Source: CAZEPJ01 sp964514105
Lineage (GTDB): Bacteria > Desulfobacterota > Desulfocorpusculales > Desulfocorpusculum
DNA: 64,000 nt
Assembly (NCBI GenBank): GCA_964514105.1
Contig: CAZEPJ010000007.1
Span: 22,731 to 86,730 of the forward strand
Reading direction: 5' to 3'
This document shows positions 1 through 8,518 of the stretch, piece after piece. Both the position numbers and the translations under genes were made by a program. The notes beneath the pieces were generated by a model. It worked only from the letters and a program-made list of their open reading frames with translations. It ran no database searches and was not told the DNA's origin. The first letter of the stretch is position 1, and each line of letters begins with the position of its first letter.

Positions 1-2
1 AG

Positions 3-740
3 GCGGCGGAGGCGGCGGTGAGGCAGTCCGCGGCCGAGCTGGAGCGCTGGAGGGCCGACCATGAGCGCCAGCGGCAGCTCTTCCAGCGCCAGGTCATCTC
101 CGCGCGCGAGTACGAGGCGGCCCTGGCCGGGTTTCGAGTGGCCGAGGCAAGGGTTCGAGCCGATCGCGAGCGGCTCAAGCTCGTCAAGGAGGGACCGAGG
201 AAGGAGCAGATCGCCCAGGCGGCAGCCGCCCTCAAGGAGGCCCAGGAGCGGCTCGCCCTGGTCAGGGAGGGCCCCCGCCGGGAGACCATCGACGCGGCTC
301 GATCCCGGGTGGCCCAGGCCCGGGCTGCCCTGGCCGGGGCCGAGGCCCGACTGAGCTACGCCACGGTGGCCTCTCCCCTTGCCGGCCTCGTCCTATCCAA
401 GAACATCGAGCCCGGGGAGTATGTGGCCCCGGGGACCCCCGTGGTGACCGTGGCCGACTTGGCCCACATCTGGCTCCGTGCGTACATCGACGAAACCGAT
501 CTCGGTCGCGTGAAGGTGGGCCAAGAGGTCCGGGTCGCGACGGACACTTACCCGGGCAAGCGGTACCGGGGGCGGATCTCCTTTATCGCGTCCCAGGCCG
601 AGTTCACGCCCAAGAACGTTCAGACGGAAAAGGAGCGCGTCAAGCTCGTGTATCGGGTCAAGATCGACGTGGGCAATCCCGACATGGAGCTCAAGCCGGG
701 CATGCCGGCGGACGCGGAGATCTTGCTGGAGCGTCCGTGA
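3..740 (+). CDS. HlyD/YbhG-family membrane fusion protein (5' partial)
   Basis: Periplasmic adaptor subunit of an ABC-type efflux system, linking inner-membrane permeases to an outer-membrane channel. The frame is open to the left edge of the window, so the N-terminus (membrane anchor and first lipoyl half) is missing. The visible part starts in the alpha-helical coiled-coil hairpin, rich in Ala, Glu and Arg, with a duplicated LVKEGPR / LVREGPR element. It then enters the second lipoyl half-motif (SPLAGLVLSKNIEPGEYV) and the beta-barrel domain (LRAYIDETDLGRVKVGQEV). It ends with the family-typical KPGMPADAEI. It is followed by two ATPase and two permease genes on the same strand, the order seen in ybhGFSR-type exporters. 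Family assignment is firm; the exported substrate cannot be read from sequence. Confidence 0.9.
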   Translation, partial: AAEAAVRQSAAELERWRADHERQRQLFQRQVISAREYEAALAGFRVAEARVRADRERLKLVKEGPRKEQIAQAAAALKEAQERLALVREGPRRETIDAARSRVAQARAALAGAEARLSYATVASPLAGLVLSKNIEPGEYVAPGTPVVTVADLAHIWLRAYIDETDLGRVKVGQEVRVATDTYPGKRYRGRISFIASQAEFTPKNVQTEKERVKLVYRVKIDVGNPDMELKPGMPADAEILLERP

Positions 741-873
741 CGCTCGTTGAGCGTTGTGCGCTCTGGAAGCTCGAACGGGGGGAATCGCCCCGCAGCGACA
801 CAGGAATGCGGAAACGGGCAGGACTGATTCTTGCCTCCCGCACTCCGAGTTCCCGATTTCCAGGGTTTCCCAC

Positions 874-1815
874 TTGGACGCCATCCGCACAGAGGCCCTG
901 ACCAAGCGCTTCGGCGCGGTGACCGCCGTGGACGCCCTCTCCCTGACCGTGCCCCAAGGGGAGATCTTCGGCCTGGTCGGGCCGGACGGAGCGGGCAAGA
1001 CCACCACCATCCGGCTCCTGACGTCCGTCATGGACCCCACCTCCGGGGAGGCGTGGGTCATGGGGCGCCATACCGTCCAGGAGGGAGAAGCGATCAAGGA
1101 GGAGATCGGGTACATGGCCCAGCGCTTCGGCCTGTACCCGGACCTCACGGTGCTGGAGAACATCCACTTCTACGCCGACATCTACGGCGTGGCGCGCAGG
1201 CGTCGCCACGAGCGCATCGAGCGCCTCCTGGCCTTCAGCAACCTGACTCCATTCAAGAGGCGGCTGGCGGCCAACCTCTCCGGCGGCATGAAGCAGAAGC
1301 TGGGACTGGCCTGCGCCCTCATTCACACCCCCAAGGTCCTCTTCCTGGACGAGCCCACCAACGGCGTGGACCCCGTTTCCCGGAGGGATTTCTGGCGCAT
1401 CTTGTACCAGCTGCTCAAGGAGGAGGTCACGATCCTCGTGTCAACGGCCTACCTGGACGAGGCCGAGCGATGCAACCGCGTTGGTCTCATACATCGGGGG
1501 GGCCTCCTGGCCATGGGCACCCCCGGTCAGGTCCGACGGATGATGCGCGGCGTCATCCTGGAGATCCGCTCCAGGGACCCCCGGCGGGCGTCGGCGGCAT
1601 TGCGGGGAAGATTCCCCCGGGAGTCGGTGGGGCTGTTCGGCGATCGGGTCCATCTGGCCAGCCACGAGCCCGAACAGCACATGCGGGTGGCGCAAGAGGT
1701 CCTGGCTGCCGCCGGCCTCGAGGTCGTCGCCATCCGCGCCATCGAGCCCACCCTGGAGGACGTCTTCATCTCCATGGTCGGGAAGGCACGACAGGAAGGG
1801 AACCAGGCGGGGTGA
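874..1815 (+). CDS. ABC exporter ATP-binding protein 1 (YbhF N-half-like)
   Basis: Nucleotide-binding domain of about 313 residues. Walker A is GPDGAGKTT, the Q-loop is MAQRFGLYPDLTV, the signature is LSGGMKQKLGLA and Walker B is VLFLDEPTNGVD. The H-loop position reads STAYLDEAERC: the usual switch histidine is Ala, as in the first half of YbhF-type ATPases. The start is uncertain. The frame is open from 754 (TTG), but homology-like sequence begins near a TTG at 874 (DAIRTEALTKRFGAVTAV), which I chose. A C-terminal extension (LEDVFISMVGKAR) is typical of exporters with ABC-2 permeases. It works with the next ATPase, probably as a heterodimer with one degenerate ATP site. Confidence 0.9.
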   Translation: MDAIRTEALTKRFGAVTAVDALSLTVPQGEIFGLVGPDGAGKTTTIRLLTSVMDPTSGEAWVMGRHTVQEGEAIKEEIGYMAQRFGLYPDLTVLENIHFYADIYGVARRRRHERIERLLAFSNLTPFKRRLAANLSGGMKQKLGLACALIHTPKVLFLDEPTNGVDPVSRRDFWRILYQLLKEEVTILVSTAYLDEAERCNRVGLIHRGGLLAMGTPGQVRRMMRGVILEIRSRDPRRASAALRGRFPRESVGLFGDRVHLASHEPEQHMRVAQEVLAAAGLEVVAIRAIEPTLEDVFISMVGKARQEGNQAG

Positions 1816-1908
1816 TGCAGTGGCCCTTGGATGGGGGGATGGAGGTCGGGGGCAGGGCGCGGGTTTGAGGAGCTGGGATGTCCCGGGGCCGTGGAGGGAG
1901 ATGGGCGA

Positions 1909-2886
1909 ATGGACGGGGGGGAACACGAGGCCGCCGTTTCCGTCAGGGACCTGGAAAAGCGCTTCGGCGACTTCGTGGCCGTCGATGGGGTGAGCTTCGA
2001 GGTCGAGCAAGGGGAGATCTTCGGGTTTCTGGGGCCCAACGGCGCGGGCAAGTCCACGACCATCCGCATGCTGTGCGGCATCCTGAGCCCCACTGCGGGA
2101 TCGGGGCGCGTGGCCGGTTTCGACATCAGGACCCAGGCCGAGGAGATCAAGAACCACATCGGATACATGAGCCAGCGCTTCTCCCTGTACCACGATCTGA
2201 CCGTGGAGCAGAACATCGATTTCTACAGCGGCATCTATCGCATCCCACGGGCAAGGAGGAAGGAGCGCAAGGAATGGGTCATCGAGATGGCGGGACTCCG
2301 GGAGCGCCGCCACTCGCGAACGGAAGTCCTATCCATGGGGTGGAAACAGCGCCTGTCCCTGGGGTGCGCCATCCTGCACGAGCCGCCCATCCTCTTTCTG
2401 GACGAACCCACCTCTGGAGTGGACCCCATCAGCCGTCGCCGGTTCTGGGACCTCATCTATGACCTGTCGGCCAAAGGGGTCACGGTCTTCGTGACCACCC
2501 ATTACATGGACGAAGCCGAGTACTGCCACCGCCTGGCCCTTATTTACCGGGGCGAGCTCATCGCCTTGGGAACGCCCGCGGCCCTCAAGACGGGATCCAC
2601 GGGGGAGGAGGTCCTCGAGGTCGCCTGCCAAAGGCCCCAGGAGGCCATGGACGAGGTGGAACGGATCCCCGGGGTCCTGGATGTGGCCATGTTCGGCAGG
2701 CGGCTCCACGTGGTGGTCCGGCAGGGGGGAGAGGCCGCACCGGCCATCCGGGAGCATCTCCGGAAGCAGGGGTTCCAGGACCCCTTCCGGGTGGATCCCA
2801 TCGCGCCGTCTCTCGAGGACGTGTTCGTCTCCCTCATCGAGGCCCGGGACCGTTCCGAACGGCCCCAGGGGGAGGTGCGCAAGTGA
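1909..2886 (+). CDS. ABC exporter ATP-binding protein 2 (YbhF C-half-like)
   Basis: Second ATPase of the exporter, 325 residues. Walker A is GPNGAGKST, the Q-loop is YMSQRFSLYHDLTV, Walker B is ILFLDEPTSGVD and the H-loop is TTHYMDEAEYC with the switch His present. The signature is altered to LSMGWKQRLSLG instead of LSGGQ. This complements protein 1, which has a good signature but lacks the H-loop His. Start chosen at the ATG at 1909, preceded by GGAGGGAG at about 10 bases; in-frame sequence upstream from 1831 has no such site. The stop overlaps the GTG start of the next permease by 4 bases, indicating translational coupling. Confidence 0.92.
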   Translation: MDGGEHEAAVSVRDLEKRFGDFVAVDGVSFEVEQGEIFGFLGPNGAGKSTTIRMLCGILSPTAGSGRVAGFDIRTQAEEIKNHIGYMSQRFSLYHDLTVEQNIDFYSGIYRIPRARRKERKEWVIEMAGLRERRHSRTEVLSMGWKQRLSLGCAILHEPPILFLDEPTSGVDPISRRRFWDLIYDLSAKGVTVFVTTHYMDEAEYCHRLALIYRGELIALGTPAALKTGSTGEEVLEVACQRPQEAMDEVERIPGVLDVAMFGRRLHVVVRQGGEAAPAIREHLRKQGFQDPFRVDPIAPSLEDVFVSLIEARDRSERPQGEVRK

Positions 2887-4040
2887 AGCCCAGGCGCATC
2901 TGGGCAATGGCCCGCAAGGAGTTTCTGCACATCCTGCGGGATCCCCGGAGCCTGGCCATGGCCATCGCCATCCCCATGATGCAGTTGGTGCTGTTCGGCT
3001 GGGCCCTGACCCTGGACGTGGATCGCGTCCCCATGGTGGTCTGGGATCAAAGCGAGACCCAGGCCAGCCGGGAGTTGGTGAGCCGATTCATGGGATCCCG
3101 CTATTTCGCCCTTCGCGCCCACGTGAGGACCCACGCCGAGCTGGAGCGGGCCATTGATACCGGCGAGGCACTGGCGGCCCTGGTCGTCCCGCGGGACTTC
3201 GCCCGCCGGGTGGAGACGGAGCGAACGGCCCCGATCCAGCTCATCGTGGACGGCAGCGACTCCAACACCGCCACCATCGCCATGGGGTACGCGGATGTGG
3301 TGGTCAGGACCTACTCACAGGAACTGACGGTGGCCGCCATCCAGCGCATGGGAGGCCGAGTTCTCAACCAGCCCGTGGTGGTCCAGGCCAGGGCCTGGTT
3401 CAACGAGGAGCTGCAGTCCAAGAACTACATCATCCCCGGGCTCATCGCGGTGATCATGAACGTCATCGCAGCGCTCCTGACATCCCTCACCGTGGCCCGC
3501 GAGTGGGAGAACGGGACCATGGAGCAGCTCATCTCCACGCCGGTCAAGGGGCCGGAGCTGGTGCTGGGCAAGCTCATCCCGTACTTCTGCGTGGGCATGC
3601 TGGACGTGTTCCTGGCCGTCCTGCTGGGCAACTTGGTATTCTTGGTGCCCATACGGGGAAGCGTCGCCCTGATCTTCGTCATGGCGGCCGTGTTTCTCAC
3701 GGGTGTCCTGTCCGTGGGCATGTTCCTGAGCGTGGTGACCCGAAGCCAGTTGCTCTCCAGCCAGGTGGCCATGATCCTCACGTACCTCCCGGCGCTCCTC
3801 CTCTCGGGGTACATCTTCGCCATTGCCAACATGCCCAAACTCCTCCAGGTCATCTCCCACGTGTTCCCCGCCCGCTACTTCGTCAAGCTCCTGCGCGGGC
3901 TCTTCCTCAAGGGGTTGCCCATGGAGCTGCTCGCCCTCGAGGCCGGGTTGCTGGCCCTGTTCGCGGTCTTGGTCCTGGCGCTGGCCATGGCCCGATTCCG
4001 CAAGAAGCTGGAGGGAGGCCCTCCCCGATGGCTGGCGTGA
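2883..4040 (+). CDS. ABC-2 type permease 1 (YbhS/YhhJ-like)
   Basis: Integral membrane permease of 385 residues with a GTG start overlapping the preceding stop. The N-terminus (RIWAMARKEFLHILRDPRS) is the amphipathic helix typical of drug/export permeases. One transmembrane helix follows (MAIAIPMMQLVLFGWALTL), then a large periplasmic domain (about residues 40-180), then five hydrophobic segments in the C-terminal half. The middle carries the ABC-2 hallmark REWENGTMEQLISTPVKGPELVLGK region, which contacts the ATPases. Pairs with the next permease; substrate unknown. Confidence 0.92.
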   Translation: MKPRRIWAMARKEFLHILRDPRSLAMAIAIPMMQLVLFGWALTLDVDRVPMVVWDQSETQASRELVSRFMGSRYFALRAHVRTHAELERAIDTGEALAALVVPRDFARRVETERTAPIQLIVDGSDSNTATIAMGYADVVVRTYSQELTVAAIQRMGGRVLNQPVVVQARAWFNEELQSKNYIIPGLIAVIMNVIAALLTSLTVAREWENGTMEQLISTPVKGPELVLGKLIPYFCVGMLDVFLAVLLGNLVFLVPIRGSVALIFVMAAVFLTGVLSVGMFLSVVTRSQLLSSQVAMILTYLPALLLSGYIFAIANMPKLLQVISHVFPARYFVKLLRGLFLKGLPMELLALEAGLLALFAVLVLALAMARFRKKLEGGPPRWLA

Positions 4041-4133
4041 GCAAGGGCATGGCGCACAGGGCCCAGGGCAGAGCACAAAGAGCCATGGGCATGGGGCCCG
4101 GCGCATAGGACAGAAAAGAGGTGGAAGGCGACC

Positions 4134-5264
4134 ATGTTCGAGCGGGTCAAGCACATGCTCATCAAGGAATTCATCCAGGTCTTCCGCGACCGAAAGACCC
4201 GAGGGCTCATCTTCGGCGCCCCCATCATCCAGCTCCTCGTGTTCGGGTACGCCGTGACCACGGACGTCCGCTACATCGTGACCGCGGTGCAGGACCGGGA
4301 TAACAGCGTCGTGAGCCGGGAGCTGCTGGCGCGCTTCGTCCAGTCCGGGTATTTCGACATCGTGGCCCGGGTGGATGACGATGGGGTCTGGCAGGATCTC
4401 ATCGACCGGGGGAAGGTCCAGGCGGTGCTCCGTTTGAGCCGGGGATTCGGGGAGGATGTCCAGGCGGGCAGGACGGGCCACCTGCAGCTCATCGTGGACG
4501 GAACCGACTCCAACACGGCCAGCATCGTTCTCCAGTACGGCCAGCGCATCGTGGGGGCCTTTTCCCAGGAGATCCTTGTGTCCCACTTCATCCGGACCAG
4601 GGGCGCCGTGCGCCTGCCCGGGCAGGTGGATCTGCAGTCCCGGGCCTGGTTCAACGAGAACCTGGAGAGCCGCAACTTCTTCGTGCCGGGGGTCATCGCC
4701 ACCATCGTGGCCCTCATCACGCTTCAGCTCACCAGCATGGCCGTGGTGCGGGAGAAGGAGGTGGGCACCATGGAGCAGATCATGGTCACCCCCATCGCCC
4801 CGCTGGAGTTCATCCTGGGCAAGACCGTCCCGTTCGCCATCATCGGGTTCGCCGACGTGATCCTCGTCACCTTGGTCGGGGTCTTCTGGTTCGATGTGCC
4901 CATCCGGGGTGATCTCTTCCTCCTGTTCATCGCCACGGCCATCTATCTCATGAGCACCCTGGGGGTGGGGCTTCTCATCTCCACGGTGAGCCGGACCCAG
5001 CAGCAGGCCATGCTCTCGACCTTCTTCTTCTTCATGCCGGCCATCCTCCTGTCGGGCCTCATGTTCCCCATCGCCAACATGCCCCAGGTGGTGCAATGGC
5101 TGACATATCTGAATCCCATGCGCTACTTTCTGGCCATCATCCGCGCCATCTTCCTCAAGGGGGTCGGGTTCCAGGTCCTCTGGCCGGAGATGGCGGCCCT
5201 CTTCGTGCTGGGGGCCGCCGCCTTGTGGATGGCGTCCAAGCGGTTCCGAAAGACCGTGGCCTGA
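4134..5264 (+). CDS. ABC-2 type permease 2 (YbhR-like)
   Basis: Second permease, 376 residues, paralogous to the upstream one: IKEFIQVFRDRKTRGLIF at the N-terminus, a large periplasmic loop with the shared LIVDGTDSNTASI element, then a C-terminal membrane domain with EKEVGTMEQIMVTPIAPLEF. A purine-rich ribosome site (GAGGTGGAAGG) precedes the ATG. The two permeases and two ATPases fit a single heteromeric exporter. This is the last gene of the operon, followed by a long non-coding stretch. Confidence 0.92.
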   Translation: MFERVKHMLIKEFIQVFRDRKTRGLIFGAPIIQLLVFGYAVTTDVRYIVTAVQDRDNSVVSRELLARFVQSGYFDIVARVDDDGVWQDLIDRGKVQAVLRLSRGFGEDVQAGRTGHLQLIVDGTDSNTASIVLQYGQRIVGAFSQEILVSHFIRTRGAVRLPGQVDLQSRAWFNENLESRNFFVPGVIATIVALITLQLTSMAVVREKEVGTMEQIMVTPIAPLEFILGKTVPFAIIGFADVILVTLVGVFWFDVPIRGDLFLLFIATAIYLMSTLGVGLLISTVSRTQQQAMLSTFFFFMPAILLSGLMFPIANMPQVVQWLTYLNPMRYFLAIIRAIFLKGVGFQVLWPEMAALFVLGAAALWMASKRFRKTVA

Positions 5265-6124
5265 CGGCCCCAACGCATCGCCACCCACGGAGGATGCCCT
5301 TCAGCCATCTGCCTGGAGCCTCTTGGTGGGCTTCGCCCAGCCGCCTTTGCCGCCATCCGGTGCTCTTGCGACTTCATCGTCTCAGCGGCGCCACGACGCT
5401 CTTGAAGAGCGCGTAAGAGCGGATGATACGGACATGCCCAAGTGAACCGCGATGACAGGGCCTGTCTGCTGCAGGAGGGGACCGGGTTCCTCGCACCGGT
5501 GGGGACTGATCGGGACACGACCCTCTGAGTGTCTGACTCCGGCGGATGGAAGGTCATCGATGGGATGTTGGCCAGGGCTCAGGTTTCCGTGTCCGCGCCA
5601 TGTGACCAACGCCATTTCTCCTGGGGTGTGCGCGAGGAGGGGAGCGGTTCTCTGGGTTCTGGCTTCAACAGCGCGAACACCTCCCACAGCTGCTACGCAC
5701 AATAGAGACGGATCCATGCGCTATCCGCACCTTGGGTTGCCCCTTTCCTTAATCGGGTCTTCGGCATCTATGGAATGCGGCTCGATCGAAACCAGACCGC
5801 CAGGTGTTGGTGCCATTCGGGAAGAGGCAAGGCCATCTCTCGCCCTGCCCCAAGGACCCAACTCCACTCGCCCTGCGGGCTCCATCCGCTGGGCCTCCCC
5901 CCAAGCCCTCTTCTCCTCTGTCATCTCCCCTCCTCCTTGGAGTTCGCTTCTAGCTCATTTCCCTGTCCAAGGAAACCGGGAGCAGCTTACAATGAGACCA
6001 TGTCACCCTTGGGGGGGGCGGTGGGGTAGAAACAGGGCACCAACGCCCCTGTGTGAAACGCCGATCCACGGCCATGATAGGGGGTCAGCGGCCCGTCGCC
6101 GCCGCCCCCGGGGAGGAGGTGGGG
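5265..6124. other. Long non-coding interval
   Basis: About 860 bases without a supportable gene. Open frames exist (for example 5452-6249) but have no recognisable domain and no good ribosome site. A short inverted repeat (CGCTCTT-G-AAGAGCG) lies at 5397-5411. A TACAAT hexamer at 5988-5993 could be the -10 element of a promoter for the downstream kinase, with only a poor -35. I see no repeat, tRNA or insertion element. Confidence 0.5.
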
Positions 6125-8518
6125 ATGTTCGCCTCGAACAGCGATGGGACGAGGCCCCGGGGAGACCGCTCACTCGAGGGACTGTCCGCTTGGGGGCCGC
6201 TGCTCCAGCTCCTGGACCTGCCCCATTGGGGTTTGCTGATCCTGGATGAGGAGCACAAGGTCGTCTACGCCAACCCTGCGGCGGCCACACTGACCGGCTT
6301 CGGCGACGAACGTATGCAGGGGCTGGATTTCCTCGCCCTGGTCTGCTCGGCGGACCGTGAGGCCGTGGCACATGTCCTGTCCCGCAAGGGGCAGGCCGAG
6401 GTCCTGGATGTGACGATCGTCACGCACCAGGGTGCGGAGAAAGAGGTGGAGCTGTCGGTCTCCAACCATGTGCCGACGCCGGGCGGCATGGGTGGGTTTG
6501 TGGGGCTGCGAGACCTGTCCAGGCCCAGGGCGTTGGAGCGGGCTGCCTGGGAGGCGCAGGAGAAGGCCAGGAAGATCGCCGAACTGGGTGATGTGGGCAT
6601 CCTGATCTACGACCAGGACTTCCGCATCGAATTTGCCAACGCCGTGGCCGCAGAGATCATCGGGAGCCCGGTGGAGGGCCTCCTGGGCACGGAGATCACC
6701 CGCTTTCTCGGGCGCGTCAACCGCATCCATCTCAAAGGACTGTACTCGCCGTTGCACCTGGACGAACACCGCAGGGTGCGCATGGAGATGCCGCTCCAAC
6801 GGCCGGACGGCAACACCAAGATGGTGGAGATCTGTCTGGCCATGACCCGGGGGGGCGGCGGGGCACTGAAGACCTATGCGTATTTGCGCGACCTCACCGA
6901 GCGCGTGCGAATGGAGAACGAGCTCCGCAAGACCAATGAGTTCCTCAAGAACGTCATTCGCAGCTCCGTGGACGGGATCATCGCCGCCGACATGAGGGGG
7001 AACATCATCCTTTTCAACGAGGGCGCCGAGCGGCTCCTGGGACATCGGGCCGAGGACGTCATTGGCAAGATCCACATCACGCAGCTCTATCCGCCCGGGG
7101 TGGCCAAGAAGATCATGCGCCGGCTGCGCAGCGAGACATATGGGCCTCGGGGCAAGCTCCCCACCACACCCACGACCATCGTTGCCAAGAGCGGCGAACA
7201 CATCCCCGTGAGGATCTCCGCGGCCATCGTGTACGAAGGTGCCCAAGAGATCGCGTCGGTGGGGATCTTCCGGGATCTGCGGGAACGGATCAAGATGCAG
7301 CAGCAACTGGAGGACACCTACAAACAGCTTCTCCATTCGGAGAAGCTCGCGTCCCTGGGGAAGCTGGCCGCCGGGGTGGCACACGAGATCAACAACCCCT
7401 TGGGCGGCATCCTCATGTATGCCAACATGATGCTGGAGCAGGCGCGGGACGAGCAGACGGTCAAGGACCTCCGCGAGATCGTCGATCAGACCCTGCGCTG
7501 CAAGGAGATCGTCCAAGGGCTGCTGGATTTCGCCCGCCGGCGAGGCGAGGAGCGGGCGATGGCCCAGATCGACGCCGTTCTGGACAAGTGCATCGGCCTC
7601 ATGAGCAAACAGGCCTTCTTCATGAACATCCACGTGGAACGGGAATTCCAGCCGGATCTCCCCCCCGTGATGGCCGACCCGGATCAGTTGACCCAGGTAT
7701 TCACCAACCTCATCGTCAATGCGGCGGACGCCATGGGAGGAAAGGGCACGCTGCGGCTGCGAACCTGGGGCGAGGGCTCCCCCCCCCAAGTGCATGTGGA
7801 GGTGTCGGACACCGGGGCGGGGATTCCCGATGAACACCTCTCCCGGATCTTCGACCCGTTCTTCACCACCAAAGAGGTGGGCAAGGGGACCGGCCTGGGC
7901 TTGAGCATCGCGTACGGCATCGTCAAGAAGCGCGGCGGACAGATCCAGGTGCGCAGCCGGGTCGGGGAGGGTACCACCTTTCACCTCGTTTTTCCTCAGG
8001 ACCCCCCGGCGGGCCAACCCATGGAGATGGACGCCGGGGTCGGGGGCATCCGGGACCGGGAGGGGCGCGCCCTGCAGGTGGCCCTGGCCGGAGACAAGGG
8101 GCTCATGCGCCTTCTGGCGTTCTACGAGGCGTTCGAACCCAAAGGGGGCTTCGAGGGATTGCCTCCCCCCCGGAAGAAGGAGCGAAGGCGATGGGTGGTG
8201 GGGCTGGTGGGGGGGTGGCGCAATTTCCTGATCCTGGACGGAGACCAGATGATCGGGCATGTGGCCGTCACCCTGGGGGAGTCGGATCTGGAGGAATTGA
8301 TCATCTTCATCCACCAGGACTACCGGGGCAAGGGCGTGGGAAGCGAGGCCCTGCGGCACGTGTGCAGGCTGCTGGAGCAGGAGGGCTGCCGGACGCTCTG
8401 GGTGACGGTGGAGTCGACCAACCGAGCCGCCATCCGGTGCCTGGAGAAGGTCGGTTTTCGGGTCACCTCCGAAGGGCTTCAGCCCGAGCGGGAGATGGTC
8501 TTGGATCTGGGGGAGTAG
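6125..8518 (+). CDS. PAS-PAS-PAS histidine kinase fused to GNAT acetyltransferase
   Basis: Soluble hybrid signalling protein of 797 residues. Three PAS-like segments (about 25-140, 155-270 and 280-395) precede a HisKA dimerisation helix with phospho-acceptor His420 in HEINNPLGG. The ATPase domain has DTGAGIPDEH, DPFFTTK and GTGLGLSIA. After a linker (about 635-670) comes a GNAT N-acetyltransferase domain with the acetyl-CoA loop YRGKGVGSEAL (Arg at 734) and the C-terminal NRAAIRCLEKVGFR element. No transmembrane segment is evident. Start chosen at the ATG at 6125, preceded by GGAGGAGGTGGGG; a GTG at 6053 is also in frame. The reading frame is continuous across the junction. A kinase with C-terminal GNAT is unusual. 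The gene converges with and overlaps the MFS gene of the acs operon by 56 bases. Confidence 0.9.
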   Translation: MFASNSDGTRPRGDRSLEGLSAWGPLLQLLDLPHWGLLILDEEHKVVYANPAAATLTGFGDERMQGLDFLALVCSADREAVAHVLSRKGQAEVLDVTIVTHQGAEKEVELSVSNHVPTPGGMGGFVGLRDLSRPRALERAAWEAQEKARKIAELGDVGILIYDQDFRIEFANAVAAEIIGSPVEGLLGTEITRFLGRVNRIHLKGLYSPLHLDEHRRVRMEMPLQRPDGNTKMVEICLAMTRGGGGALKTYAYLRDLTERVRMENELRKTNEFLKNVIRSSVDGIIAADMRGNIILFNEGAERLLGHRAEDVIGKIHITQLYPPGVAKKIMRRLRSETYGPRGKLPTTPTTIVAKSGEHIPVRISAAIVYEGAQEIASVGIFRDLRERIKMQQQLEDTYKQLLHSEKLASLGKLAAGVAHEINNPLGGILMYANMMLEQARDEQTVKDLREIVDQTLRCKEIVQGLLDFARRRGEERAMAQIDAVLDKCIGLMSKQAFFMNIHVEREFQPDLPPVMADPDQLTQVFTNLIVNAADAMGGKGTLRLRTWGEGSPPQVHVEVSDTGAGIPDEHLSRIFDPFFTTKEVGKGTGLGLSIAYGIVKKRGGQIQVRSRVGEGTTFHLVFPQDPPAGQPMEMDAGVGGIRDREGRALQVALAGDKGLMRLLAFYEAFEPKGGFEGLPPPRKKERRRWVVGLVGGWRNFLILDGDQMIGHVAVTLGESDLEELIIFIHQDYRGKGVGSEALRHVCRLLEQEGCRTLWVTVESTNRAAIRCLEKVGFRVTSEGLQPEREMVLDLGE

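Noticed and set aside
5452..6249. Long open frame in the gap after the ABC exporter
   Set aside because: No recognisable domain, no good ribosome site; high-GC DNA gives such frames by chance.
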